13,813 nucleotides of DNA, taken from NCBI GenBank assembly GCA_023212695.1, contig JALCCG010000411.1:1-13813 (forward strand). The letters run 5' to 3'. A model generated the notes under the pieces. It was not told the DNA's origin, did no database searches, and saw nothing but the letters and a program-made list of their open reading frames with translations. A program made the translations under genes and the position numbers. This DNA is from Sporisorium sorghi. Lineage: Eukaryota > Basidiomycota > Ustilaginomycetes > Ustilaginales > Ustilaginaceae. Shown here piece after piece: positions 1 through 7,650 of the stretch. The stretch's first letter is position 1. Every line of letters begins with the position of its first letter.

Positions 1-1133
<1,133 letters not shown>

Positions 1134-1460
1134 TTAGGTACGATGCGTACGCATACTGTTTACCTCCAGCGCCATCATGATATGACTAAACTTCATCTGC
1201 AGCATAACTTCCCTCAGCAGCACATCCTCCATCATTCTTTGAACAGAATCATTAATAGCAAGCAAATTATCAACTGAAACATCTTCCGGCTGGAACAGCG
1301 ATGGCTGTAAAGTACCAAGCACATACTGAATCTTCTCGGCTTCTCCGTTTACGATATGAGCGAGCGCCATTTCCTCTACAGCGATTGAAGAGAGCAGCAG
1401 CGTTATACTTTGACTTAATTCCGTCATAGACATATTGGAAGAAGAATGTGCTTGAATCAT
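1134..1460 (-). CDS. Small protein of the SIAxEE/EAEKIQ head-domain family (second copy)
   Basis: This 108-residue protein starts at the ATG at 1460, because a GAGGTGA box at 1465-1471 sits just upstream. A longer frame from 1571 is open but would overlap the preceding gene and has no better ribosome site. Residues about 24-44 read SIAVEEMALAHIVNGEAEK and are followed by IQYVLGTL. This closely matches the head of the collagen-like protein encoded next (SIAMEE, then [11 protein letters not shown]). A second helix near 75-95 holds the counterpart of the LLLNKL segment. It has no signal peptide or membrane segment. It lies 19 bases after the 149-residue gene and 36 bases before the collagen-like gene, so co-transcription is likely. 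I infer a structural or assembly role alongside the collagen-like protein. No catalytic motif is visible. Confidence 0.8.
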   Translation of the reverse strand: MIQAHSSSNMSMTELSQSITLLLSSIAVEEMALAHIVNGEAEKIQYVLGTLQPSLFQPEDVSVDNLLAINDSVQRMMEDVLLREVMLQMKFSHIMMALEVNSMRTHRT

Positions 1461-1479
1461 CTTCTCACCTCTTTCATCT

Positions 1480-1929
1480 TTATGGCTTCGTCTTGGATTT
1501 ATCGGGTGAGTACATGGTTTTCGCCAAAAGAGGAGGCGAAGGCGAAGTAGTCCGCTTAATTTCCTCAGCATAAAAAACCGTCGATCTCGATGACAGTCTG
1601 GATTGCAAAACCAGCTGCCCCATCTTGTCTCTTAATTGTTCGGCGAGCCGCACCATATGTATTGTGATTGGAATCCATGTGACCCGATCTTTATTATTCA
1701 TCCAAGACAAACTTATATTAATTTTTTGGTGATAGATATATAGGAATTGAGAAACAAAATGAATACCAGTAGCTGAATCCGAGCTGGCTAAGCCCCTTTT
1801 TAACATCAAAAATTGAAGGTCATTCAGTGAGTCCATGTATTGTTGAAAAGACTGATTCAGTTCCAACAGCGACGGTATCATTGTCTCCGCAAATGTGCGA
1901 CTTATCTCATTCTCCAAGGTATGCTTCAT
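1480..1929 (-). CDS. Unrecognised 149-residue protein in the collagen-protein operon
   Basis: I do not recognise this protein. The chosen start is the ATG at 1929, preceded by a GAGGAG box about ten bases upstream that overlaps the end of the previous gene. An open extension to 1995 would overlap that gene and lacks a ribosome site. The N-terminal half is rich in Leu, Gln and Met and predicted helical (SLLELNQSFQQYMDSLNDLQ near residues 20-39). A hydrophobic, aromatic middle follows (FVSQFLYIYHQ, then SWMNNKDRVTWIPI). The tail after about residue 115 is basic and rich in Ser, Thr and Pro, and looks disordered. There is no signal peptide. It lacks the SIAxEE motif of its neighbours, so it is not an obvious fourth copy. 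It lies 7 bases after one head-domain gene and 19 bases before the next, which implies a shared job, perhaps in assembling the same surface structure. Confidence 0.7.
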   Translation of the reverse strand: MKHTLENEISRTFAETMIPSLLELNQSFQQYMDSLNDLQFLMLKRGLASSDSATGIHFVSQFLYIYHQKINISLSWMNNKDRVTWIPITIHMVRLAEQLRDKMGQLVLQSRLSSRSTVFYAEEIKRTTSPSPPLLAKTMYSPDKSKTKP

Positions 1930-1936
1930 CTGGCTA

Positions 1937-2263
1937 CTACTCCTCACCATCACAATAATCGCAGTCATGTCCCGAGTCATGCAGTTCCATGACATTCTCC
2001 AATTTGCGCAGCAACAGCCATTCCTTCATCACAATTACATCCAGCAGCTTAGATACCTGACTGCTCAATTTGATGATGTCCGCATGGCTAGGTTCGCCTG
2101 AGATGCTGTGATGATGCCCTGCAAAAGCCTGAATTTTCTCTGCTTCTGCATGAAGCAAGTGTGCAATTGCATTTTCCTCCATCGCAATAGACTTTAACAG
2201 ATCAATAACTACTTCATCTTTGGTTGGTCGAAAATTCTCTTCGGGAATCTTCGGCATACTCAT
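1937..2263 (-). CDS. Small protein of the SIAxEE/EAEKIQ head-domain family (first copy), acidic Cys tail
   Basis: This is the first gene of the minus-strand unit and encodes 108 residues. The ATG at 2263 is preceded by an AGGAGGG box at 2270-2276, a strong site with good spacing. The family motif appears at about residues 25-45 as SIAMEENAIAHLLHAEAEK, followed by IQAF. A short His-rich loop (GHHHSISG) comes next, then a C-terminal helix containing KEWLLLRKLENVMEL, the counterpart of [13 protein letters not shown] in the collagen-like protein. The end is distinctive: HDCDYCDGEE, with two Cys in an acidic tail that the other two copies lack, which could form disulfides or bind metal. There is no signal peptide. 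I infer that it is a partner or base protein for the collagen-like spore-surface protein. Confidence 0.8.
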   Translation of the reverse strand: MSMPKIPEENFRPTKDEVVIDLLKSIAMEENAIAHLLHAEAEKIQAFAGHHHSISGEPSHADIIKLSSQVSKLLDVIVMKEWLLLRKLENVMELHDSGHDCDYCDGEE

Positions 2264-2331
2264 GCCAAGCCCTCCTACTGGAATGATTGCTGCGCCTGAA
2301 GTGAAATGGATGCTAGGATCTCATTCATTCC

Positions 2332-2360
2332 CATATATTACTTAGAATATTGAGCTTCAA
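2332..2360 (-). promoter_or_regulatory. Candidate sigma-A-like promoter for the collagen-protein operon
   Basis: On the minus strand, TTGAAG (2355-2360) is separated by 17 bases from TATATG (2332-2337). This would place the transcript start roughly 60 bases upstream of the ATG at 2263. The match is only moderate, and a spore-surface operon would more likely use a sporulation sigma factor. I could not find a convincing SigE or SigK site in the 2264-2490 divergent region. Confidence 0.25.
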
Positions 2361-2477
2361 GGATCGATATTCATCATTTCTGTATAGACAACTTGAATTA
2401 TGTAAATAAAACACGGTTCATTTCATAAGCTGACTTGAATATATATCTATCATATTTAGTTTGAATCCATTCTATGT

Positions 2478-2483
2478 GGAGGT
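2478..2483 (+). promoter_or_regulatory. Ribosome binding site that fixes a TTG start
   Basis: GGAGGT lies exactly seven bases before the TTG at 2491. This favours that start over the upstream in-frame TTG at 2461, which has no ribosome site and would add ten residues not needed by the glycosyltransferase fold. Confidence 0.8.
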
Positions 2484-2490
2484 AATCTCA

Positions 2491-3600
2491 TTGATCTCAA
2501 TCAGTTTATGCATGATCGTAAAAAACGAAGAGCTTGTCATTAACCGTTGTCTGTCCTGTGTTGCCGACATTGTGGATGAGATAATCATCGTAGATACTGG
2601 CTCTACGGATCGTACAAAGGCCATCGTTCAATCTTACACTGAGTCTGTCTATGATTTTGAATGGATCGACGATTTCTCCGCGGCACGAAATTATGCATTT
2701 AGCAAAGCTTCCAAAGACTATATCCTGTGGCTGGATGCAGACGATGTACTGCTGGAACAAGACCAGCAAAAACTAAGAGCTCTCAAGGAAACACTTTCCC
2801 CCGACACCGACTCTGTCACCATGCTCTATCATTTAAGCTCCGATGAATATGGTAATGTCACTTTCAGCCTGCGTCGCAACCGCTTGGTCAAACGAAGCAA
2901 GTCCTTCCGGTGGATCGGGCCTGTCCATGAATATCTGGAGGTCTACGGAAATGTCATAAACAGCGACGTTGCGGTTACACACTTAAGCCTGAATCATGAT
3001 CCCGATACCGGCCGGAATTTAAAAATTTACGAGAAACGTGAAGCTGCCGGTGAATCGTTCCCGCCACGGGATTTATTTTATTATGCCAATGAATTAAAGG
3101 ATCACCGCCAGTTCGAGAAATCCATTAATTACTATGAACAGTTTTTACATACCGGAAAAGGATGGATAGAAGATATTCTTACGGCGTGCAGCAGGCTGGC
3201 CGATTGCTATCACGAGTTAGGAAATGAGCAAGCCGCATTTGAATCCTCTATCAGATCCCTGCAGTTTGCGGCACCCCGGGCAGAATTCTGCTGCCGGATT
3301 GGTTATCGTTTCTTGGAATTAAACAACTACAATACAGCAATCTACTGGTATAAACTAGCGACTGAGCTTGAATTGCCCGCGGATTATATGGGGTTTCACA
3401 ATCCTTCCTTCTCCACGTGGCTGCCTCATCTGCAATTGGCGGTTTGTTATGACCGGATCGGGGAACATGTGCTGGCCAATCAGCATAATGAAACCGCACT
3501 TACTTATCGTCCCGGTGATGAAACGATGCTGGCAAATCAGGAATACTTCCGCACCAAGTTAAAAGAACTTCAGGATGAAGGTGAAAGGCAGGGTGTCTGA
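2491..3600 (+). CDS. Family-2 glycosyltransferase with TPR-like C-terminal region
   Basis: This 369-residue protein (TTG start at 2491) transfers a sugar from a nucleotide-sugar donor. The GT-A domain occupies about residues 1-165. It begins with ISLCMIVKNEE, followed by VDTGSTDRT (34-42), the DDFSAARN element (60-67), and the metal-binding LDADD (81-85). A WIGPVHEYLE segment closes the domain. Residues about 190-360 are helical repeats resembling TPRs, including YYEQFL, LADCYHELGNEQAAF and LAVCYDRIGEHVLA. This layout is common in bacterial protein glycosyltransferases; SunS, the sublancin S-glycosyltransferase, has a similar N-terminal pattern. The TPR part could hold a peptide acceptor or form a dimer. 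It is the first gene of a four-gene operon, divergent from the collagen-like operon, and its stop overlaps the next start by one base (TGATG). An initiating role on the collagen Thr residues is inferred. Confidence 0.88.
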   Translation: MISISLCMIVKNEELVINRCLSCVADIVDEIIIVDTGSTDRTKAIVQSYTESVYDFEWIDDFSAARNYAFSKASKDYILWLDADDVLLEQDQQKLRALKETLSPDTDSVTMLYHLSSDEYGNVTFSLRRNRLVKRSKSFRWIGPVHEYLEVYGNVINSDVAVTHLSLNHDPDTGRNLKIYEKREAAGESFPPRDLFYYANELKDHRQFEKSINYYEQFLHTGKGWIEDILTACSRLADCYHELGNEQAAFESSIRSLQFAAPRAEFCCRIGYRFLELNNYNTAIYWYKLATELELPADYMGFHNPSFSTWLPHLQLAVCYDRIGEHVLANQHNETALTYRPGDETMLANQEYFRTKLKELQDEGERQGV

Positions 3601-5198
3601 TGACCAAGGAGCGCATTCGTGTTCTGATTGGCAGTCCCATACGGCAGAAACCGGAAATACTGGACCGATTTCTAACTTCGCTGCTTCGATTGGAGCAGGA
3701 CCCTATGGAGATAACCTACTTCTTTATCGATGACAATCAGGAGGAGCAATCCAGCGTCCTATTGAGCGAATTTATCCGAAAAGCTAACCATGTCATAATC
3801 CACAACATTCATAGACAGGACGACTATATCCGCAACGAGACAACCCATTATTGGAATGAGCAGTTGATATGGAAAGTAGCCGACTATAAGAACAAGATCA
3901 TTCAATACGCTATCGATTTACAATACGACTATTTATTCCTCGTTGATTCGGATCTGCTGCTGGACCCTCACACATTAAACCATCTCATTGCGGCCGATAA
4001 AGATATCATCTCGGAAATCTTCTGGACACGGTGGCAGCCCGAATCAAGGCCTCATCCCCAAGTGTGGCTTAAAGATGAATATACGCAGTGGGAACAGGCC
4101 AGAGGTGAAATCCTGGATGAAACTCAAAAAGAAGAGCGTTATCAGCGATTTGTCAGCCAATTGATTGAACCGGGGATATATGAAGTCGGCGGGCTCGGAG
4201 CCTGCACCTTAATCAGCCGCCGTGCTCTTATCCGCGGTGCGAACTTCAAGCCGATCTACAACTTATCCTTCTGGGGGGAAGACCGGCATTTCAGCATCCG
4301 TGCAGCCGCACTTGGCTTTACCCTGTATGTGGACACTCATTACCCGGCCTATCATATATACCGCGACAGTGACCTTCATAATGCCCAGCTGTTTCTGCAA
4401 GCAACGGATGCCAATTCCTCCATCCCCGAGGTTACACTAAGCCAATTAGAAAAATATGATGAAGAGAGTCTAGGTCGGATTACCCAAGTAAACCGCTCGG
4501 CACGCCCGTCCCTCACCCTGACGATGGTGCTTAAAAATGAAGCCAATCGCTATTTACGCCAAGCACTCGAAAGACATCGCAGTTATATCGATCAAGCTGT
4601 TATCATCGATGATGGCAGTACTGACCATACTATCGATTTATGTTTGAAGGCACTGAAAGGGGTTCCGATACGGCTGATCAGCAATACGGAATCCCTGTTT
4701 CATAATGAAATCGAACTTCGAAAGCAGCAATGGCGTGAAACCCTGAATATCCACCCCGAGTGGATTCTGAATCTGGATGCAGACGAGTGGTTTGAATCTT
4801 CCTTTGCCGATGAGCTTCCCTCCATGCTCCAACAGAAGGAAGTCGATTTATATTGCTTCAGGCTATATGACTTCTGGAGCGAGACCCATTACAGGGATGA
4901 TGAATACTGGAGCTCGCATAAGTATTATCGTCCTTTTCTCCTTCGTTACCAGCCTGATATGATCTACTTCTGGAAGGAATCTGCACAGCATTGTGGCAGG
5001 TTCCCGGTCAATGTATTCGATCTCCCGCATCACCTGTCATCTATCCGACTGAAGCATTATGGATGGGCCAAACCGGAACACAGGCTAGAGAAATATAAGC
5101 GCTACTCACAGCTTGATCCTGAAGCGCAATTCGGCTGGAGGGAACAGTACGAATCCATTCTGGATGAGTCACCTTCTCTGGTTGAATGGGAGGAATAA
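3600..5198 (+). CDS. Tandem two-domain glycosyltransferase
   Basis: This 532-residue protein carries two different GT-A domains. Domain 1 (about residues 5-265) starts with IRVLIGSPIRQKPEIL and has the metal-binding LVDSDLLLDP (114-123), a GGLGACTLISR segment (197-207), and WGEDRHF (225-231) as the likely base and acceptor region. It resembles the Anp1/Mnn9-like branch of the GT-A fold. Domain 2 (about 303-500) is a classical family-2 module with MVLKNEA (309-315), IDDGSTDHT (336-344) and NLDADEWFE (391-399). It shares the start and DADxW pattern of the preceding enzyme but lacks the TPR part. The ATG overlaps the previous stop codon (TGATG), suggesting translational coupling. Two active sites in one chain suggest two successive sugar additions, though one domain could be non-catalytic. 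The substrates are unknown. Both domains keep their Asp-x-Asp residues. Confidence 0.88.
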   Translation: MTKERIRVLIGSPIRQKPEILDRFLTSLLRLEQDPMEITYFFIDDNQEEQSSVLLSEFIRKANHVIIHNIHRQDDYIRNETTHYWNEQLIWKVADYKNKIIQYAIDLQYDYLFLVDSDLLLDPHTLNHLIAADKDIISEIFWTRWQPESRPHPQVWLKDEYTQWEQARGEILDETQKEERYQRFVSQLIEPGIYEVGGLGACTLISRRALIRGANFKPIYNLSFWGEDRHFSIRAAALGFTLYVDTHYPAYHIYRDSDLHNAQLFLQATDANSSIPEVTLSQLEKYDEESLGRITQVNRSARPSLTLTMVLKNEANRYLRQALERHRSYIDQAVIIDDGSTDHTIDLCLKALKGVPIRLISNTESLFHNEIELRKQQWRETLNIHPEWILNLDADEWFESSFADELPSMLQQKEVDLYCFRLYDFWSETHYRDDEYWSSHKYYRPFLLRYQPDMIYFWKESAQHCGRFPVNVFDLPHHLSSIRLKHYGWAKPEHRLEKYKRYSQLDPEAQFGWREQYESILDESPSLVEWEE

Positions 5199-5226
5199 AA
5201 CTAACTAATGTGAGGAAGCGAAGGTA

Positions 5227-6084
5227 ATGAGAATAATTCATACACTGCCATTATTCATTCGGGAAGATTCACGGGAGGAAGATTTGCATATGGCTGGCTT
5301 GGCATTAAGCAGTCTGCAAAACTCTAAAGACCATAATACGGTATTGTTCAACCAAGGGTGTCTTACAAACGAAGAGCTTCAGGACTGGCTGCTAACTCAA
5401 GGCATATCGTGCGTCATTCAGGGAGAGGGAGTCAATATAGGGATCGCAGCCGCTAGACAAGCATGTTTTGAGTTCATATGGGAGCACTTTCCTGAAACGG
5501 AGTACATCTCCGAGATTCATGTTGATATGATGCTCCCTACCGGCTGGTACGAACCGCTTCTCCGTTACCTGGCATATACGGGAGAGCCCATGGTTTCTCC
5601 CGGTATCGTGACATCAAGCGGAGAACTGCAGCCGCTGAAGGAGTTCATTCAACTACCAGAGACACCGGAACACCTGATGACAGCGCTCCAGCAGCTCTCA
5701 AGAGAAGGGACGGCATATGGATTCGTGCATCCGGTCGTTCATAATGCGGAGATCCTGCGCCGAATCGGCGGTTATGATACCCGTTTCCTGCCCGGAAAGC
5801 AGGGATACGAGGATGACAGTCTGCTTCTGGGGATGCGCTATTATATGGGCATTCGTTCGGAGTGGAGGCCCAAATGCTGCTTGGAATCGTGGGTATACCA
5901 TGCAACGATGGCACAGCGCATGTCACTTCAGGACAAACATATTGATTTCTCCATCAACGAAGAAGGCTTGTTTCATCAGTATGGAGCATATGGGTTACGG
6001 GAATTGGCTGAAATCCACAGGGACTCGCAAGGCTTCCTCCAGCTGTTTCATAAATATATACCTAGCCGTAAAAGGGGGGATTGA
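5227..6084 (+). CDS. Family-2-like glycosyltransferase, third of the cluster
   Basis: This 285-residue protein starts at the ATG at 5227, downstream of a GAGGAAG box at 5212-5218 and 28 bases after the previous stop. It looks like a compact GT-A enzyme. GVNIGIAAARQACFE (68-82) corresponds to the family-2 N-x-G-x-A-x-A-R-N motif. EIHVDMMLPTGW (96-107) takes the place of the usual Asp-x-Asp. GKQGYEDDSLLLGMRY (190-205) matches the Glu-Asp catalytic-base region of family 2, with a His at 225. The Asp-x-Asp is reduced to His-Val-Asp, as in several active family-2 relatives, so activity cannot be judged by eye. It has no transmembrane segment. Its place between glycosyltransferases and methyltransferases suggests it adds another sugar to the same glycan. 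The assignment to a glycosyltransferase fold is good; the donor and acceptor are unknown. Confidence 0.8.
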   Translation: MRIIHTLPLFIREDSREEDLHMAGLALSSLQNSKDHNTVLFNQGCLTNEELQDWLLTQGISCVIQGEGVNIGIAAARQACFEFIWEHFPETEYISEIHVDMMLPTGWYEPLLRYLAYTGEPMVSPGIVTSSGELQPLKEFIQLPETPEHLMTALQQLSREGTAYGFVHPVVHNAEILRRIGGYDTRFLPGKQGYEDDSLLLGMRYYMGIRSEWRPKCCLESWVYHATMAQRMSLQDKHIDFSINEEGLFHQYGAYGLRELAEIHRDSQGFLQLFHKYIPSRKRGD

Positions 6085-6089
6085 ATAAC

Positions 6090-7535
6090 ATGTTAAGGGA
6101 TGAGCCGCAGAAGCTGGTTTGGGATCAGTTATGGTCTCGTGAAGTGTCATACCACTGGGATTCATTAAGCCAAACGATATATGAAAAGATTATCGACGTT
6201 TCCGGGGGCATTCAAGGAAAACGCATGGTAGAGGCCGGCTCCGGCTCTGGGAAGATCTCGCTTCGTCTGGCCGCTGAGGAAGCAGAGGTTACCCTGGTCG
6301 ATTATTCGAAGAATGCACTTTATAACAGCCGCAACGCCTTCTATAGAGCCAAAGTACCGGGCACCTTTATCCTATCCGATATTAGAGAAATGCAGCTTCC
6401 CGACCACCAATTTGATCTGACCTGGAACGCTGGCGTGCTTGAACATTTTGATGAAGATGAGCAAGTAACGATTCTACGGGAAATGATACGGGTCACCAAG
6501 CCGGGAGGGACCGTTCTTGTCATTACTCCATTTGCAGAATGCTTGCCCTACCGCGCCGGTAAAGAAGCCGCAGAGCAGCTCGGCACCTGGATGTATGGAA
6601 CAGAGTATCCTATCTTCTCATTAAAGGATTCATTTGAGCGGAGCGGAATAGCGCTGATTGAAGAGAGCAGCATCGGCTTTTTAAACAGTCTGGATTTTCT
6701 TGATTTCATCCGGGATTCTCAGACCGTTAAGCATTGGCTCACGAAGTGGTATCGTGGCTTGACGAAGGAAGAAAAGTGCAATGTGCCAGGGTACCTTCTC
6801 GTAAGCGTTGGAGTGGTGGGAACCGTGCCAGGTAAAGCCATGTCTTCATTACACCCTTCGCCTGAAACCCAATTATCGCCAGAGGATAAATTTTCCCGTG
6901 CTCAGACCATTATCTCCTCCTACCACGCTAAACGGGAGAAAAGCCACTATCTATCTACCTACAAGGAAGAAGAATCCACCTACTGGTTCCCTCTGCTTGC
7001 GATACTGGATTCATTGTTAGTGGCACGAGGCACCAAGGTACTGGACATTGGCGCAGCTTACGGCACACTCTTGATGTACAGCGTCCTGTCGGGAGCCAAG
7101 GCATACGGTCTGGATATGATTCCGGATTACTGGTCCGAAGAGCTGGAACAGGATTATGGCGTACGATGGAATCTATGCAATATTGAAGCTGAGGAGATCC
7201 CGGGACAAGAACAATTCGATGTTATTCTGTTCACCAAGATTCTTGAACATATGAATTACAATCCCCTTCCCGTCCTGCATAAAATAAAGGACAGACTCAC
7301 TCCCGGCGGAAGTCTGCTCATCGCTACGCCGTGGAAACGTCACTTTGCTCCTAAACAGTACAATCCGGATCTCCTGGATATGCCATACTATCAGCCTGGT
7401 GACGAATTCATAGATGCGGAGATTAAATATTATACGATCGATGAAATGTATGCACTAGCAGAGAACACAGCGTTTCAGGTGAAATCATTCGAAGTATATA
7501 ACGGACATCTGCTCGCCTGGCTCGTAAACAAATAA
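6090..7535 (+). CDS. Protein with two SAM-dependent methyltransferase domains
   Basis: The protein has 481 residues from the ATG at 6090, which follows a GGGGGGA box at 6074-6080. A TTG at 6081 is in frame but sits on top of that box. Domain 1 (about residues 1-245) has the class I SAM-binding motif VEAGSGSGKIS (47-57), an acidic end of strand 2 (LVDYS, 69-73), and WNAGVLEHF (112-120). Domain 2 (about 265-480) has VLDIGAAYGTLL (317-328), GLDM (340-343), and FTKILEHM (381-388) followed by LTPGGSLLIATPW. The domains are only distantly alike, so this is a fusion rather than a recent duplication. The start lies five bases after the third glycosyltransferase gene, and this is the last gene of the operon. 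I infer O-methylation of glycan sugars, as is known for the methylated sugars on some Bacillus spore glycoproteins. Methylation of a protein or nucleotide sugar is also possible. Confidence 0.85.
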   Translation: MLRDEPQKLVWDQLWSREVSYHWDSLSQTIYEKIIDVSGGIQGKRMVEAGSGSGKISLRLAAEEAEVTLVDYSKNALYNSRNAFYRAKVPGTFILSDIREMQLPDHQFDLTWNAGVLEHFDEDEQVTILREMIRVTKPGGTVLVITPFAECLPYRAGKEAAEQLGTWMYGTEYPIFSLKDSFERSGIALIEESSIGFLNSLDFLDFIRDSQTVKHWLTKWYRGLTKEEKCNVPGYLLVSVGVVGTVPGKAMSSLHPSPETQLSPEDKFSRAQTIISSYHAKREKSHYLSTYKEEESTYWFPLLAILDSLLVARGTKVLDIGAAYGTLLMYSVLSGAKAYGLDMIPDYWSEELEQDYGVRWNLCNIEAEEIPGQEQFDVILFTKILEHMNYNPLPVLHKIKDRLTPGGSLLIATPWKRHFAPKQYNPDLLDMPYYQPGDEFIDAEIKYYTIDEMYALAENTAFQVKSFEVYNGHLLAWLVNK

Positions 7536-7606
7536 CGGCTTTACTGTATGTAGCCTCTGATTCCAATCAACTCAAAAAACAATTGATTTACTTCTGCACA
7601 AACAAT

Positions 7607-7632
7607 AGCCCGGCTCTGGGTAGAGCCGGGCT
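7607..7632. terminator. Strong hairpin between convergent genes, likely bidirectional terminator
   Basis: A perfect 11-bp stem, AGCCCGGCTCT (7607-7617) and AGAGCCGGGCT (7622-7632), has a 4-base loop. It lies between the methyltransferase stop (7535) and the Ig-like gene stop (7651). On the minus strand it is followed by ATTGTTTG, a modest T-rich tail. The plus-strand tail (TATGCTATC) is poorer, so it serves best as the terminator of the Ig-like gene. Confidence 0.8.
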
Positions 7633-7650
7633 TATGCTATCTATCTATCT

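Noticed and set aside
1461..1571. 37-residue N-terminal extension of the second head-domain protein
   Set aside because: It overlaps the upstream gene, is Arg- and Pro-rich unlike the family, and a proper ribosome site lies just before the ATG at 1460.
2332..2340. CATATATTA on the plus strand resembling a SigK -10 element
   Set aside because: There is no AC element at the right distance upstream, and it lies about 150 bases before the coding start, so the match is probably chance in an AT-rich stretch.
2379..2402. Minus-strand ATA and TATACA elements resembling a SigE promoter
   Set aside because: The spacing is too short for SigE and the -10 is imperfect.
7565..7588. Small inverted repeat AATCAA/TTGATT
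   Set aside because: Six base pairs with a 12-base AT-rich loop is too weak, and the adjacent GC-rich hairpin explains termination.
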